64,000 nucleotides of DNA from Stieleria varia (GTDB lineage: Bacteria > Planctomycetota > Planctomycetia > Pirellulales > Pirellulaceae): NCBI RefSeq assembly GCF_038443385.1, contig NZ_CP151726.1, positions 4,650,001-4,714,000 on the forward strand. The letters run 5' to 3'. Below are positions 1-8,115 of the stretch, piece after piece. Numbering within the stretch: the first letter of the stretch is position 1; each line of letters opens with the position of its first letter. The translations under genes were made by a program, and so were the position numbers. Under the pieces are notes generated by a model. It saw only the letters and a list, made by a program, of their open reading frames with translations, ran no database searches and was not told where the DNA came from.

Positions 1-909
1 CAGACGCCCGATCAAATCAGTAAACACTCTGCGCAAGAACACCCACTCCTCGGCCGGCTCGGAGGGTTTGATCCGCAGACTCTGTAGTTTTGCAAACACC
101 AGTTCGTCGATGAACCCGTTGCGTGGCAGATCGTGAAAGACGCTCGCGGGGATTTCTTGTTCACGTGGAATCTGAGCATTTGCCACACAGATGTGGTTCA
201 TGTATCGCGCCATGATCGCAGTCTCGCCGGGTAACGAACCTGCCAGCATTCGTCCTGCCGCATCGACCGACACCACGGCGGGATCGTTCGACAAGTACGT
301 CGCCTGAGATGTCACCGTCCGCTGTGATCCATCGCTGTACGTTGCCGTCAGAGACAGCTCGGCGGTTTGACCGCTGGACATCACGAACTCGTCGTTGCCA
401 AGGACGACAGATTCCAAGACGGGCTCGTTGGGCACACTTCGCTTGGCACCTTGCTCGATCCAACGCAGCAACGTCAGATGATCGGATGAGCCTGGTTCGA
501 TCTTCACGCCTCCACCATGTGGCACAGTCGCGGTAGCTTTCTGCAGCAATAAGCTTTCATGAGGCGCGGTCAACGAAAGACGCCGCCCGCGTGAACTGCG
601 AACGATCGCGTTGTGATCAAACTCGGAGTCAAAGCCGAGTAGCGAAAGTTGAAACCCGTTTTGCCCACGCTGCTTTCCATGACAGGCACCCGCATTGCAT
701 CCTCGCGCGGTCAGGATCGGTTGGATATCGAGCTGAAAGCTGATCGGCTGATGGATCGCGGATGCGAGGGAAACGCTGCCGGGCTCCGCACCATGCGATG
801 AGGAACAGCACCACGTGGCGAAGTTGATCGCTAGAAACCAACATGCAAGAATCGGCCCGCGGGTGGACCATGTTGGCCATCTTGGAGAGGCGGGAGGTTG
901 ACTGCACAT
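1..909 (-). CDS. DUF1549/PSCyt-type planctomycete protein, C-terminus beyond window
   Basis: The frame is open from an ATG at 909 through base 1 (303 codons) with no stop, so the C-terminus lies outside the window. The N-terminus has a hydrophobic signal-like stretch (GPILACWFLAINFATW). A haem-type motif CNAGACHGK follows, with the GQNGF..SLLGFD block typical of planctomycete cytochrome-like domains. An Ig-like group 2 segment comes next (LTATYSDGSQRTVTSQATY), and the visible end (GFIDELVFAKLQSLRIKPS) looks like the start of DUF1549. Such proteins are abundant and exported in planctomycetes, usually in DUF1549/DUF1553 architectures; their biochemical role is not settled. The start is the first in-frame ATG before the signal-like stretch. 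Confidence 0.85.
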   Translation of the reverse strand, partial: MCSQPPASPRWPTWSTRGPILACWFLAINFATWCCSSSHGAEPGSVSLASAIHQPISFQLDIQPILTARGCNAGACHGKQRGQNGFQLSLLGFDSEFDHNAIVRSSRGRRLSLTAPHESLLLQKATATVPHGGGVKIEPGSSDHLTLLRWIEQGAKRSVPNEPVLESVVLGNDEFVMSSGQTAELSLTATYSDGSQRTVTSQATYLSNDPAVVSVDAAGRMLAGSLPGETAIMARYMNHICVANAQIPREQEIPASVFHDLPRNGFIDELVFAKLQSLRIKPSEPAEEWVFLRRVFTDLIGRL

Positions 910-989
910 CAGCAGTTCGGGGGCAGGCGTGAGGCGGGGAGGGGGCGGGATCGAATGATTATAGACGAATCGGGCCCCCAGTGCTGCGC

Positions 990-1444
990 TGTTTGACCCG
1001 TAGCCGTTAGGCGTAGGTGGAAGCTGCGTTTGATTCTGCGGTGCAAACCGGATGGTTGCGTCTCCTGCGCCTTCGGCTACGGGTCAAACGGGGTGGTGCA
1101 AAGCGGCTGTTTGACCCGTAGCCGTTAGGCGCAGGGGGAAGCTGCGTTTGATTCTGCGGTGCAAACCGGATGGTTGCGTCTCCTACGCCTTCGGCTGCGG
1201 GTCAAACGGGGTGGTGCAAAGCGGCTGTTTGACCCGTAGCCGATAGGCGCAGGGGGAAGCTGCGTTTGATTCTGCGGTGCAAACCGGATGGTTGCGTCTC
1301 CTACGCCTTCGGCTGCGGGTCAAACGGGGTGGTGCAAAGCGGCTGTTTGACCCGTAGCCGATAGGCGCAGGGGGAAGCTGCGTTTGGCTCTGCGGTGCAA
1401 ACCGGATGGTTGCGTCTCCTGCGCCTTTGGCTACGGGTCAAACG
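990..1444. repeat. Four tandem 118-bp repeats with palindromic ends
   Basis: Units begin at 990, 1108, 1226 and 1344 with the word tgtttgacccgtagcc, a constant 118-bp period. Each unit opens with gtttgacccgtagcc and closes with its near reverse complement ggct(a/g)cgggtcaaac, so each could fold into a long stem. The middle contains a conserved gcgtttg..ctctgcggtgcaaaccgg segment. Copies differ at only a few positions, which suggests recent duplication. A truncated copy of the right arm (ggctgcgggtcaaacg, 1461-1475) continues into the stop codon of the next gene. The patch fills the gap between the two minus-strand genes; no credible ORF lies in it. Confidence 0.9.
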
Positions 1445-1467
1445 AACTGTTTCCAGGCGGCTGCGGG

Positions 1468-2946
1468 TCAAACGTTTTCGACCGTCGGGACTTGATACGC
1501 TGCGTTGTTCGGATCCTTCAGCAACTTGTTGGCTTGCTCGGCATCCTGGCCGACAAAGCGTTCGGTCTCTGGGTCGAAGCTCAGTGTCGGTCCGACGATG
1601 TACTTGCCGCCGTCCTTGGGGACGCCGACTCCGTCACGCATGATGGCGTGCAGTCGACTGAAGTGTTCTGCGGCGTCGGCGTTGTCACCGAACTTGCCCG
1701 CCTTTTCGCTGAAAGGCACTTCAACTCCCAGTCGATACGAGTTGTTCATCAAGTGTCCCAACACGCAACCATAGTGTGCGTCCATGACGTTGCCGTTGGC
1801 CAAATTGGGGTCACCGGCGCGGACAGCTGCGATGAACGCGTTCCAATTGCCGCCCGGCGTGACGTTTCCCGGTTCCAGTTCCAGTTTCTCGGGTTTCGTT
1901 GCACCGGGGCGCAGGATCTGGTAATTTCCTTCGCCCGTGATGACGCTGCCGTCCTCGAGGTAGTACTCGTTGAACACTTGCTTCTTATAGCCTTTGTAGT
2001 TCACGTTGCGAACATTAAAGAACACTTGTTGTCCGTTGGGATACTCGGCCATCGCGAACATCGTGTTGGGCGTTTCGCCTTGATCATCCCATTGGAACCG
2101 GCCACCCAATGCGGAGACCTTGACCGGGTGAGTTTGATCGTCGTCGATCGCCCAGCGTGCGACGTCCAACTGATGGGTTCCTTGATTGTTCAAGTCACCG
2201 TTGCCGCTTTCCCAGAACCAGTGCCAGTTGTAGTGGACGTAGTTGGCGTGATACTGATCGATGACCGCCGGTCCTTTCCACAAGTCCCAATTCAGGTTGG
2301 AGGGTGGATCGGTCGGCGTCTTGTGGCCGATGCCGCCGCGGGGTTTGCAGCAGTAGCCGTAGGCGATTTTTAGCCGCGGCAGCTTGCCCGATTTGAGAGC
2401 CTCGTGCAGTCCGGCGATCCCGCTGCTGCTACGTCGTTGCGTTCCGTGTTGGATCACTACGCCGTACTTCTTTTGCGCCTCCACGGCCACGCGGCCTTCC
2501 ATCACATCATGGCTCATCGGTTTTTCGACGTACACGTGTTTGCCCGCCTGTGCACCCCAGATGGTCAACAGTGAATGCCAATGATTGGGCGTGGCGATCG
2601 AGATCGCGTGAACGCTCGGGTCGTCCAGCGCAGTCCGAATGTCCTCGATCGGTTTGGTGGTCAGTTTCCCTTCGCTACGTTTCTCCAAACCCTTCATCGC
2701 ATTGGCCAGGACTTTGGCATCCGGGTCGGCGATGTAGGCCAGTTCGACGTTGTTCGCCTTGGCCCATCCGGCGATATGACTTTGCCCACGTCCGTTCAAT
2801 CCGGCGACGGCAATCCGGACACGTTCATTGGAGCCGACCACGGCACCGGAGGAACGGGTGTTGGTCAAAATGAGCGATCCCCCGACGGCGGCGGAGGTTT
2901 GCAAGAACTGACGACGACTGGGGGCGGAGGGGCTGATGTGCGACAT
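1468..2946 (-). CDS. Gfo/Idh/MocA family oxidoreductase with Tat signal
   Basis: 492 aa. The N-terminus carries a twin-arginine motif SRRQFL (residues 10-15) and a hydrophobic segment, so the protein is probably folded with its cofactor and then exported by Tat. A Rossmann nucleotide-binding motif (VRIAVAGLNGRG, about 43-54) follows. TPNHWH (119-124) and EKP (141-143) are family hallmarks; the EKP lysine is the conserved catalytic/cofactor residue. Exported Gfo/Idh/MocA paralogues are very numerous in planctomycetes and are predicted NAD(P)-dependent sugar or inositol dehydrogenases. The substrate cannot be read from sequence. The TGA stop (1468-1470) lies in a truncated copy of the adjacent tandem repeat, so the last residues may have been shaped by it. 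Confidence 0.93.
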   Translation of the reverse strand: MSHISPSAPSRRQFLQTSAAVGGSLILTNTRSSGAVVGSNERVRIAVAGLNGRGQSHIAGWAKANNVELAYIADPDAKVLANAMKGLEKRSEGKLTTKPIEDIRTALDDPSVHAISIATPNHWHSLLTIWGAQAGKHVYVEKPMSHDVMEGRVAVEAQKKYGVVIQHGTQRRSSSGIAGLHEALKSGKLPRLKIAYGYCCKPRGGIGHKTPTDPPSNLNWDLWKGPAVIDQYHANYVHYNWHWFWESGNGDLNNQGTHQLDVARWAIDDDQTHPVKVSALGGRFQWDDQGETPNTMFAMAEYPNGQQVFFNVRNVNYKGYKKQVFNEYYLEDGSVITGEGNYQILRPGATKPEKLELEPGNVTPGGNWNAFIAAVRAGDPNLANGNVMDAHYGCVLGHLMNNSYRLGVEVPFSEKAGKFGDNADAAEHFSRLHAIMRDGVGVPKDGGKYIVGPTLSFDPETERFVGQDAEQANKLLKDPNNAAYQVPTVENV

Positions 2947-3142
2947 GATTGAATGAATGCGGGTCGAGGAATGAGGGGAAGGACCTGAGGGTCGGTGGGA
3001 CGCTGAATGTGCAGTTTAACCGGATCTGATGCCGCCGATGTCGGTACTCCGGCTTCGTTTCGGCTCAGATACGCGTAAAAATCATTTTTCCGGGTGTTTG
3101 CCCGGGGCTAGAATAGAACGTGCCCGGACGTGAACTTCCCGA

Positions 3143-4201
3143 ATGAAAGTTAAGAACGTGAACAGACTGCTCGCCATTAGCCCCGTATTGGCTTTGATTT
3201 GCTGCCTCTCAGGCACCGCAGCCGCACAGCATTACTATGGTGCCGGCGGGCACTCGTACAGCAACGGGTACCGCGGAGCCGTCTCCAATGGCTATTACGG
3301 TGGTTACTCGCGGGGCTATCACCCCGGTTCGTACGGCTCGGGTTTGCTTTATTCGGGTTCGCGATATTCGGGTTCTCTCTATGCGGGTTCTCTCTATTCG
3401 GGCGGAGTCTACGTGGCCCCTGTCTTGCCGCCACCGGCAAGCGTACGGATTCGCACGCCGTTCTTTTCGATGGATACGGGGCCGGGATACTCGCGCTACG
3501 GCGTTGGTTCGTCTGCGATCTACGGTTTCGGGAGTCCGCTGGGATATTCCGCTGGCAGCTACGGACTCTACGCGCCAGCGTATCCGTCGACTGCACCGCT
3601 CTATGACCCGCTGTATCCGTCCTATGTGCCAAGTGATCTCTACGGGACGGACGCGTACGGCTACGACCCAAGTGTCGCGCCGAGGGACGATCTCTATCAG
3701 CCGGGAATTGATGGCGGCATCCCAGAAGTCTCCGTGGGGCGACCTGCATTCACGCCATCCTCGCAACCAGCGGGGGCCGTCAATCTGCTGGCGTTGCGGA
3801 TGTCAGCCGATGTCCTGCGTCAAAACCTTGAGCGTCGCCGAGACGATGCCGACATCTGGCTCGACTACCTGTCCCCAGATCGCGTGATCGCGGCCATTGA
3901 CGCCGGCCAACCCGATGCCGGGATCGCTGAATTGGCGGATCACTATGAGGGAGTCGCTGGAAACACGCAGTTGCGATGGCTGTTGTCGACACCGGGATTC
4001 GAAGCGACACGTCGCGGTCTGCGGCAATGGGTCAGCCAGTCCGCTGCGACAGGCGAGCCCCGCGACACCGGTGCCGGCGAAGGATCCATCTTGGGACCTG
4101 AATCGGGAACAGCAACACGTCCAGCCGAAACACGTCCAGCAGAAACACTGCCGACCGAAACACTGCCGACGCCGGTTCCCGAAGTCCTGCCGGCAGAATA
4201 A
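3143..4201 (+). CDS. Secreted Gly/Tyr/Ser-rich protein of unknown function
   Basis: 352 aa, divergent from the oxidoreductase across a 196-bp gap. Residues 1 to about 28 form a clear signal peptide ending in GTAAAQ. Residues 30-220 are a low-complexity Gly/Tyr/Ser/Pro stretch with short repeats of the SGSLYAGSLYSGG kind. A compact charged region follows (ADVLRQNLERRRDDADIWLDYLSPDRVIAAIDAG), then a Pro/Glu/Thr tail with the 5-residue repeat (R/L)P(A/T)ET. The middle helical domain resembles segments of planctomycete secreted Tyr/Gly-rich proteins, but I do not recognise a named family. A weak sigma-70-like -10 box (tagaat, 3109-3114) lies upstream. An extracytoplasmic or surface role is inferred only from composition. 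Confidence 0.75.
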   Translation: MKVKNVNRLLAISPVLALICCLSGTAAAQHYYGAGGHSYSNGYRGAVSNGYYGGYSRGYHPGSYGSGLLYSGSRYSGSLYAGSLYSGGVYVAPVLPPPASVRIRTPFFSMDTGPGYSRYGVGSSAIYGFGSPLGYSAGSYGLYAPAYPSTAPLYDPLYPSYVPSDLYGTDAYGYDPSVAPRDDLYQPGIDGGIPEVSVGRPAFTPSSQPAGAVNLLALRMSADVLRQNLERRRDDADIWLDYLSPDRVIAAIDAGQPDAGIAELADHYEGVAGNTQLRWLLSTPGFEATRRGLRQWVSQSAATGEPRDTGAGEGSILGPESGTATRPAETRPAETLPTETLPTPVPEVLPAE

Positions 4202-4249
4202 GTTGTCATCAGAAAGACGTTTTTCCGTTCGTGGGATGGCACCTGTCCG

Positions 4250-5341
4250 TTGAAAATAGCTTGCGTGATCCATTCGCTCTCCGGTGGCGGCGCGGAACGA
4301 GTGATGGCATCGCTCGCTTCGCGGCTCGCATTGCGAGAGCACGCAGTCACGTTGATCACGTTGGATGACGGAAGTAGCGACCGCCACGATTTGGGCAGTG
4401 ATGTCGGGCGAATCACGCTCAACGTGATGGGGGCGAGCGAATCGTTGTGGGACAAGCTTTCGCGTTTTCGTGCCCGCTACACCGCTTTGCGAAACGCGAT
4501 CGTAGACACACGCGCCGACGTCGTGCTCTCGTTTTGCGATCGCACGAACATCGAAACTTTGATCGCCGCAAAACGGACCGGTATTCCCGTCGTCGTCAGC
4601 GAGCGAAGCGACCCACGATGGCAAACCCTCGGGTCGTTCTGGGAATGGATGCGTCGACGCACCTATCGACGTGCCGCCCGCGTGATCGCGTTGACGGAGA
4701 CCACAGCTGAGTTCTTGCGTCCACTGAATCCTCGCACCGTGGTGATTCCTTCCGCCATCGAGTGTCCACCGATACGTTCGGATCGCGTTGCCGCTCAACT
4801 CGAAAAGATGATCATCGGCGTCGGTCGATTGGAGCCGGAAAAGGGCTTCGACCGGTTGATCGAGGCCTTTGCGATCGCAACGACTCAGCATCCCGACTGG
4901 CGGCTCAAGATCCTGGGCGATGGTTCGCAGCGAGAAACGCTGATTGGGCAAGCCAAATCACTGAACATCGCCCACCGCGTCGAGATGCCCGGCTGGGTCC
5001 GTCCGATCTGGGAACCACTTTCTCGGGCAACGATCTTTGCATTGGCGAGTCGATACGAAGGATTCCCGTCGGCGTTGATGGAAGCGATGGCGTCGGGTGT
5101 GCCTAGCGTCAGCGTGGATTGCCCCAGCGGTCCGCGTGAGATCATCCGTGATGGAGACAACGGGCGTTTGTGTGGCAATGACGTGTCATCGCTAGCCGAC
5201 GCGATTTCAGAATTGATCTCCCAAGACGAAAAACGTGAGCACATGGGGATTCAAGGGACCGAAATCGTCCAACGCTACAGTTGGGACAAGATGGTTTGCA
5301 GCTACGAGACCGTTCTGCAAGACGTGGTCAGCAACCGGTAG
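4250..5341 (+). CDS. GT4-family glycosyltransferase
   Basis: 363 aa. A TTG start at 4250 gives the usual N-terminal beta strand (KIACVIHSLSGGGAERV) with the glycine-rich acceptor-side loop. The C-terminal half carries GVGRLEPEKGFDRLIEAF, the sugar-nucleotide-domain lysine motif. The EX7E motif is in EGFPSALMEAMASGVPSV, followed by GPREIIRDGDNGRL. These are hallmarks of retaining GT-B glycosyltransferases of family GT4, which transfer a sugar from a nucleotide donor to glycans or lipids. Closest in style are GalNAc/glucosyltransferases of polysaccharide synthesis; donor and acceptor are unknown. It starts 48 bp after the preceding gene on the same strand. No other polysaccharide genes are adjacent. 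Confidence 0.93.
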   Translation: MKIACVIHSLSGGGAERVMASLASRLALREHAVTLITLDDGSSDRHDLGSDVGRITLNVMGASESLWDKLSRFRARYTALRNAIVDTRADVVLSFCDRTNIETLIAAKRTGIPVVVSERSDPRWQTLGSFWEWMRRRTYRRAARVIALTETTAEFLRPLNPRTVVIPSAIECPPIRSDRVAAQLEKMIIGVGRLEPEKGFDRLIEAFAIATTQHPDWRLKILGDGSQRETLIGQAKSLNIAHRVEMPGWVRPIWEPLSRATIFALASRYEGFPSALMEAMASGVPSVSVDCPSGPREIIRDGDNGRLCGNDVSSLADAISELISQDEKREHMGIQGTEIVQRYSWDKMVCSYETVLQDVVSNR

Positions 5342-5364
5342 AAATCACCCCGCATCCTCGTAAT

Positions 5365-5450
5365 GGGATTCGCCAGAATTCCCCGCACGTGCAAACTCGC
5401 ATTGGGATTCGCCAGAATTCCCCTCCCAAAGGCTTTCTGGCGAAATCCAC
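5365..5450. repeat. Dispersed repeat gggattcgccagaattccc (two direct copies plus inverted partial)
   Basis: Exact 19-bp copies lie at 5365-5383 and 5404-5422. A partial inverted copy (ctttctggcgaaatcca) follows at about 5433-5449, so the patch can form a stem. The same word recurs at 50446-50464, and a near copy in inverse orientation at 57765-57782. The patch sits directly after the glycosyltransferase stop codon and before the helicase gene. Confidence 0.8.
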
Positions 5451-5519
5451 TACGGTGGTGATCGCAGATGCGGCCCTGGAGTGCTCCGATGGCATCGCTC
5501 GGCACGTTGGTGTTACAAC

Positions 5520-8024
5520 ATGGCGATGAATGACTCGACTCCTAATGAAGCAAACGGCACCGGTGTGGAACCCATCGATCGCGATACGCTTGCCACTGAA
5601 TACTTCTCCTTGCTGCCCTACGAGCCATATCCGGTTCAAGAAGAAGCCTTGCTGGCGTACTTCACCAACGACCAAGGTGTTCTCGTCTGCGCTCCGACCG
5701 GCACGGGGAAGACACTGATCGCCGAAGCCGCGGTGTACGAAGCGTTACGCACCGGGCGTCAGATGTATTACACCACGCCGCTGATCGCGTTGACCGACCA
5801 GAAACTCGACGAGCTTCGTGAGAGTGCCGTCCGCTGGGGCTTTTCGGCGGACCAAGTCGGCTTGGTCACAGGGAATCGACGCGTCAATGCCGATGCCCCG
5901 GTGTTGGTCGTCGTCGCCGAAATCCTACTCAATCGTTTGCTCAATCATGAGACATTCGACTTTTCCAAAGTCACGTCGGTCGTGATGGACGAGTTTCACT
6001 CGTTCAACGATCCTGAACGCGGCATCGTTTGGGAATTGACACTCGGCTTGCTGCCCAAACACGTTCGCACACTCTTGCTCAGCGCCACCGTCGGCAACGC
6101 CGTCGATTTCACTTCTTGGCTTTATCGTTCCCACCAACGTCGCTTGCAACTCGTCCGCGGTGACCAGCGTAAGGTTCCGCTACAGTATGAATGGGTCAGC
6201 GATGAAATCATCAATGACTTTGCCGAGAAAATCGCCGCTGGTGACGAGACCCAACGACGCACGCCGGCGTTGATGTTCTGTTTCAGCCGATCCCAATGCT
6301 GGACAACGGCTGAAATGCTGAAAGGCAAGAAGCTGATTGACAAAGAACGCCAAGCACAACTGTCGGACTACTTGGACGCCGCCGACATGTCGACCGGTGC
6401 GGGGCCCAAGCTGAAACAAATCCTGATGCGTGGCGTCGGCGTTCACCACGCGGGCGTCTTGCCCAAGTATCGCCGGATGGTGGAAGAATTGTTTCAACGC
6501 AAACTGCTTGCGTTTTGTGTGTGTACCGAAACGCTGGCCGCCGGCATCAATTTGCCTGCACGCAGCGTGATCCTGCCCAGCCTATTGAAAGGGCCCCGAG
6601 ACAAAAAGAAACTCGTCGACACCGCGTCCGCTCAACAGATCTTCGGTCGCGCCGGTCGCCCTCAGTATGATGATCGTGGTTTCGTGTACGCGCTTGCGCA
6701 CGAAGACGATGTGAAGATCCATCGTTGGCGTGAAAAGTATGATTCGATCCCGGAGGACACCAAAGATCCGGGATTGATGAAAGCCAAAAAGCAACTGAAA
6801 AAGAAGATGCCCAAGCGTCGGGCGGGTGAGAGTTATTGGACCGATCAACAGTTCACGCAACTGCAAGAGGCCGACGCGGCAGACTTGTCCAGCCGCGGTC
6901 AGTTGCCTTGGCGTCTGCTGGCTTACTTGCTCGGTCGCGATGCTGCCGTCCAGCCGATTCGTGATCTGGTGGGCAGACGTCTGCTGACTCCGAAAAAGAT
7001 CGAGGAAGCGCAGCGTGATCTCAACCGCATGTTGATCACATTGTGGTCGGCCGGTTTCATCGAGTTGGACCCCAAACCCGTCCTGGCTCGCGGCCCAAGT
7101 CAGCCTGCGAATTCGAACGCAGCACAGCCAAAGAAGCCTTATGATCCCCCGGCCACCACCGGCTTGTTCGGTGAAATTCTGGATCAGATGCGTGATCCAA
7201 ACAGCGACGATGCCAAGTCCACCGAGGAGAATGCCGACCCGGCGTTGATCGAAAGCCGTGGCTACGAAGTCGATGACTATCGACCCGTCACAGCCGCGCC
7301 CACCGAGCGTCTGGATCGGCTGGTGCATTTGCGCAGTATCAATCCACTCTTTGGCGTCTATCTGGCTGACCAACTGGCGATCGCGGATCCGAATGAACGG
7401 ATCGCGGCCCTGGAGAGCGTCTTGGAAGTCCCCGGAACAGTTGCTCGCCACACACGGATGCCTTCGCTGGACGACATGCCCGCCGGAACCCTGGCCACCA
7501 CGCGTCTGGATCCCCAATTGTTGACGATGGGTTTGGCGACGCCGGAGGAACTGGGCGCCAAATCAGGCGATGACGACGAAGACGTTGTGAATCGCGGATT
7601 CGGACGCGTCATGTTCGACGAGCCCCGAGTCTGGCCGCTGACGATCGGAGAAAAAATCTTGCGACTGTTTCAGAACGAGTACCCGCGTGTGCACAACGTC
7701 AAGGTAGTCCCTGTTTGGATCGTAGGCGACCTGTTGAACTATGGTGGTGATTTCAACAAGTATGTCACCACCAAAAAACTGCAGAAGGAAGAAGGCATTC
7801 TGTTACGACATTGCCTACGCATGATCTTGTTCTTGGACGAAATGGCCAACGTGCCTCCACTGGAAACCACCGTCGAAACTTGGGAAGACTGGCTGGATGA
7901 TCTTGCCGATACGTTGTCCGAGTCGTGCCGAAAAGTCGATCCACAAACCACCGATGAAATCCTGTCCAAAGGCCTCGAGCCCGTCGACGAACTGATCGCA
8001 GCCGGACGACGGTGCTCGCGTTGA
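5520..8024 (+). CDS. Ski2-like DEAD/DEAH-box helicase
   Basis: 834 aa from the ATG at 5520; an in-frame ATG at 5481 would add 13 unlikely residues. Motif I is CAPTGTGKT (K64), motif II is DEFH (157-160), motif III is LSATVGN. The C-terminal RecA-like domain contains GVGVHHAGVLPKYR, TETLAAGINLPAR and QQIFGRAGRPQYD (motif VI). This motif set is typical of Ski2/Mtr4/Hel308-type 3'-5' helicases. The C-terminal 350 residues are a family-specific alpha-helical extension with a charged linker (about 540-600). Planctomycetes carry a Ski2-like helicase of this size; whether it acts on RNA turnover or on DNA repair cannot be decided here. It converges with the secretin gene across 91 bp. Confidence 0.93.
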   Translation: MAMNDSTPNEANGTGVEPIDRDTLATEYFSLLPYEPYPVQEEALLAYFTNDQGVLVCAPTGTGKTLIAEAAVYEALRTGRQMYYTTPLIALTDQKLDELRESAVRWGFSADQVGLVTGNRRVNADAPVLVVVAEILLNRLLNHETFDFSKVTSVVMDEFHSFNDPERGIVWELTLGLLPKHVRTLLLSATVGNAVDFTSWLYRSHQRRLQLVRGDQRKVPLQYEWVSDEIINDFAEKIAAGDETQRRTPALMFCFSRSQCWTTAEMLKGKKLIDKERQAQLSDYLDAADMSTGAGPKLKQILMRGVGVHHAGVLPKYRRMVEELFQRKLLAFCVCTETLAAGINLPARSVILPSLLKGPRDKKKLVDTASAQQIFGRAGRPQYDDRGFVYALAHEDDVKIHRWREKYDSIPEDTKDPGLMKAKKQLKKKMPKRRAGESYWTDQQFTQLQEADAADLSSRGQLPWRLLAYLLGRDAAVQPIRDLVGRRLLTPKKIEEAQRDLNRMLITLWSAGFIELDPKPVLARGPSQPANSNAAQPKKPYDPPATTGLFGEILDQMRDPNSDDAKSTEENADPALIESRGYEVDDYRPVTAAPTERLDRLVHLRSINPLFGVYLADQLAIADPNERIAALESVLEVPGTVARHTRMPSLDDMPAGTLATTRLDPQLLTMGLATPEELGAKSGDDDEDVVNRGFGRVMFDEPRVWPLTIGEKILRLFQNEYPRVHNVKVVPVWIVGDLLNYGGDFNKYVTTKKLQKEEGILLRHCLRMILFLDEMANVPPLETTVETWEDWLDDLADTLSESCRKVDPQTTDEILSKGLEPVDELIAAGRRCSR

Positions 8025-8115
8025 CGGTAGCTACCAGTTGTTGGTCCGAACCGGGGCAAGTCTGGCGTAAGCAAAGGATAAATGTTGCGCAAGCCGAGAA
8101 TGTCACAGCCCCATC

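Noticed and set aside
1384-2373. 329-codon plus-strand ORF
   Set aside because: It is antisense to the oxidoreductase gene, whose family motifs are complete, and begins in a tandem repeat.
3803-4951. 382-codon minus-strand ORF
   Set aside because: It spans parts of two well-supported plus-strand genes and their gap.
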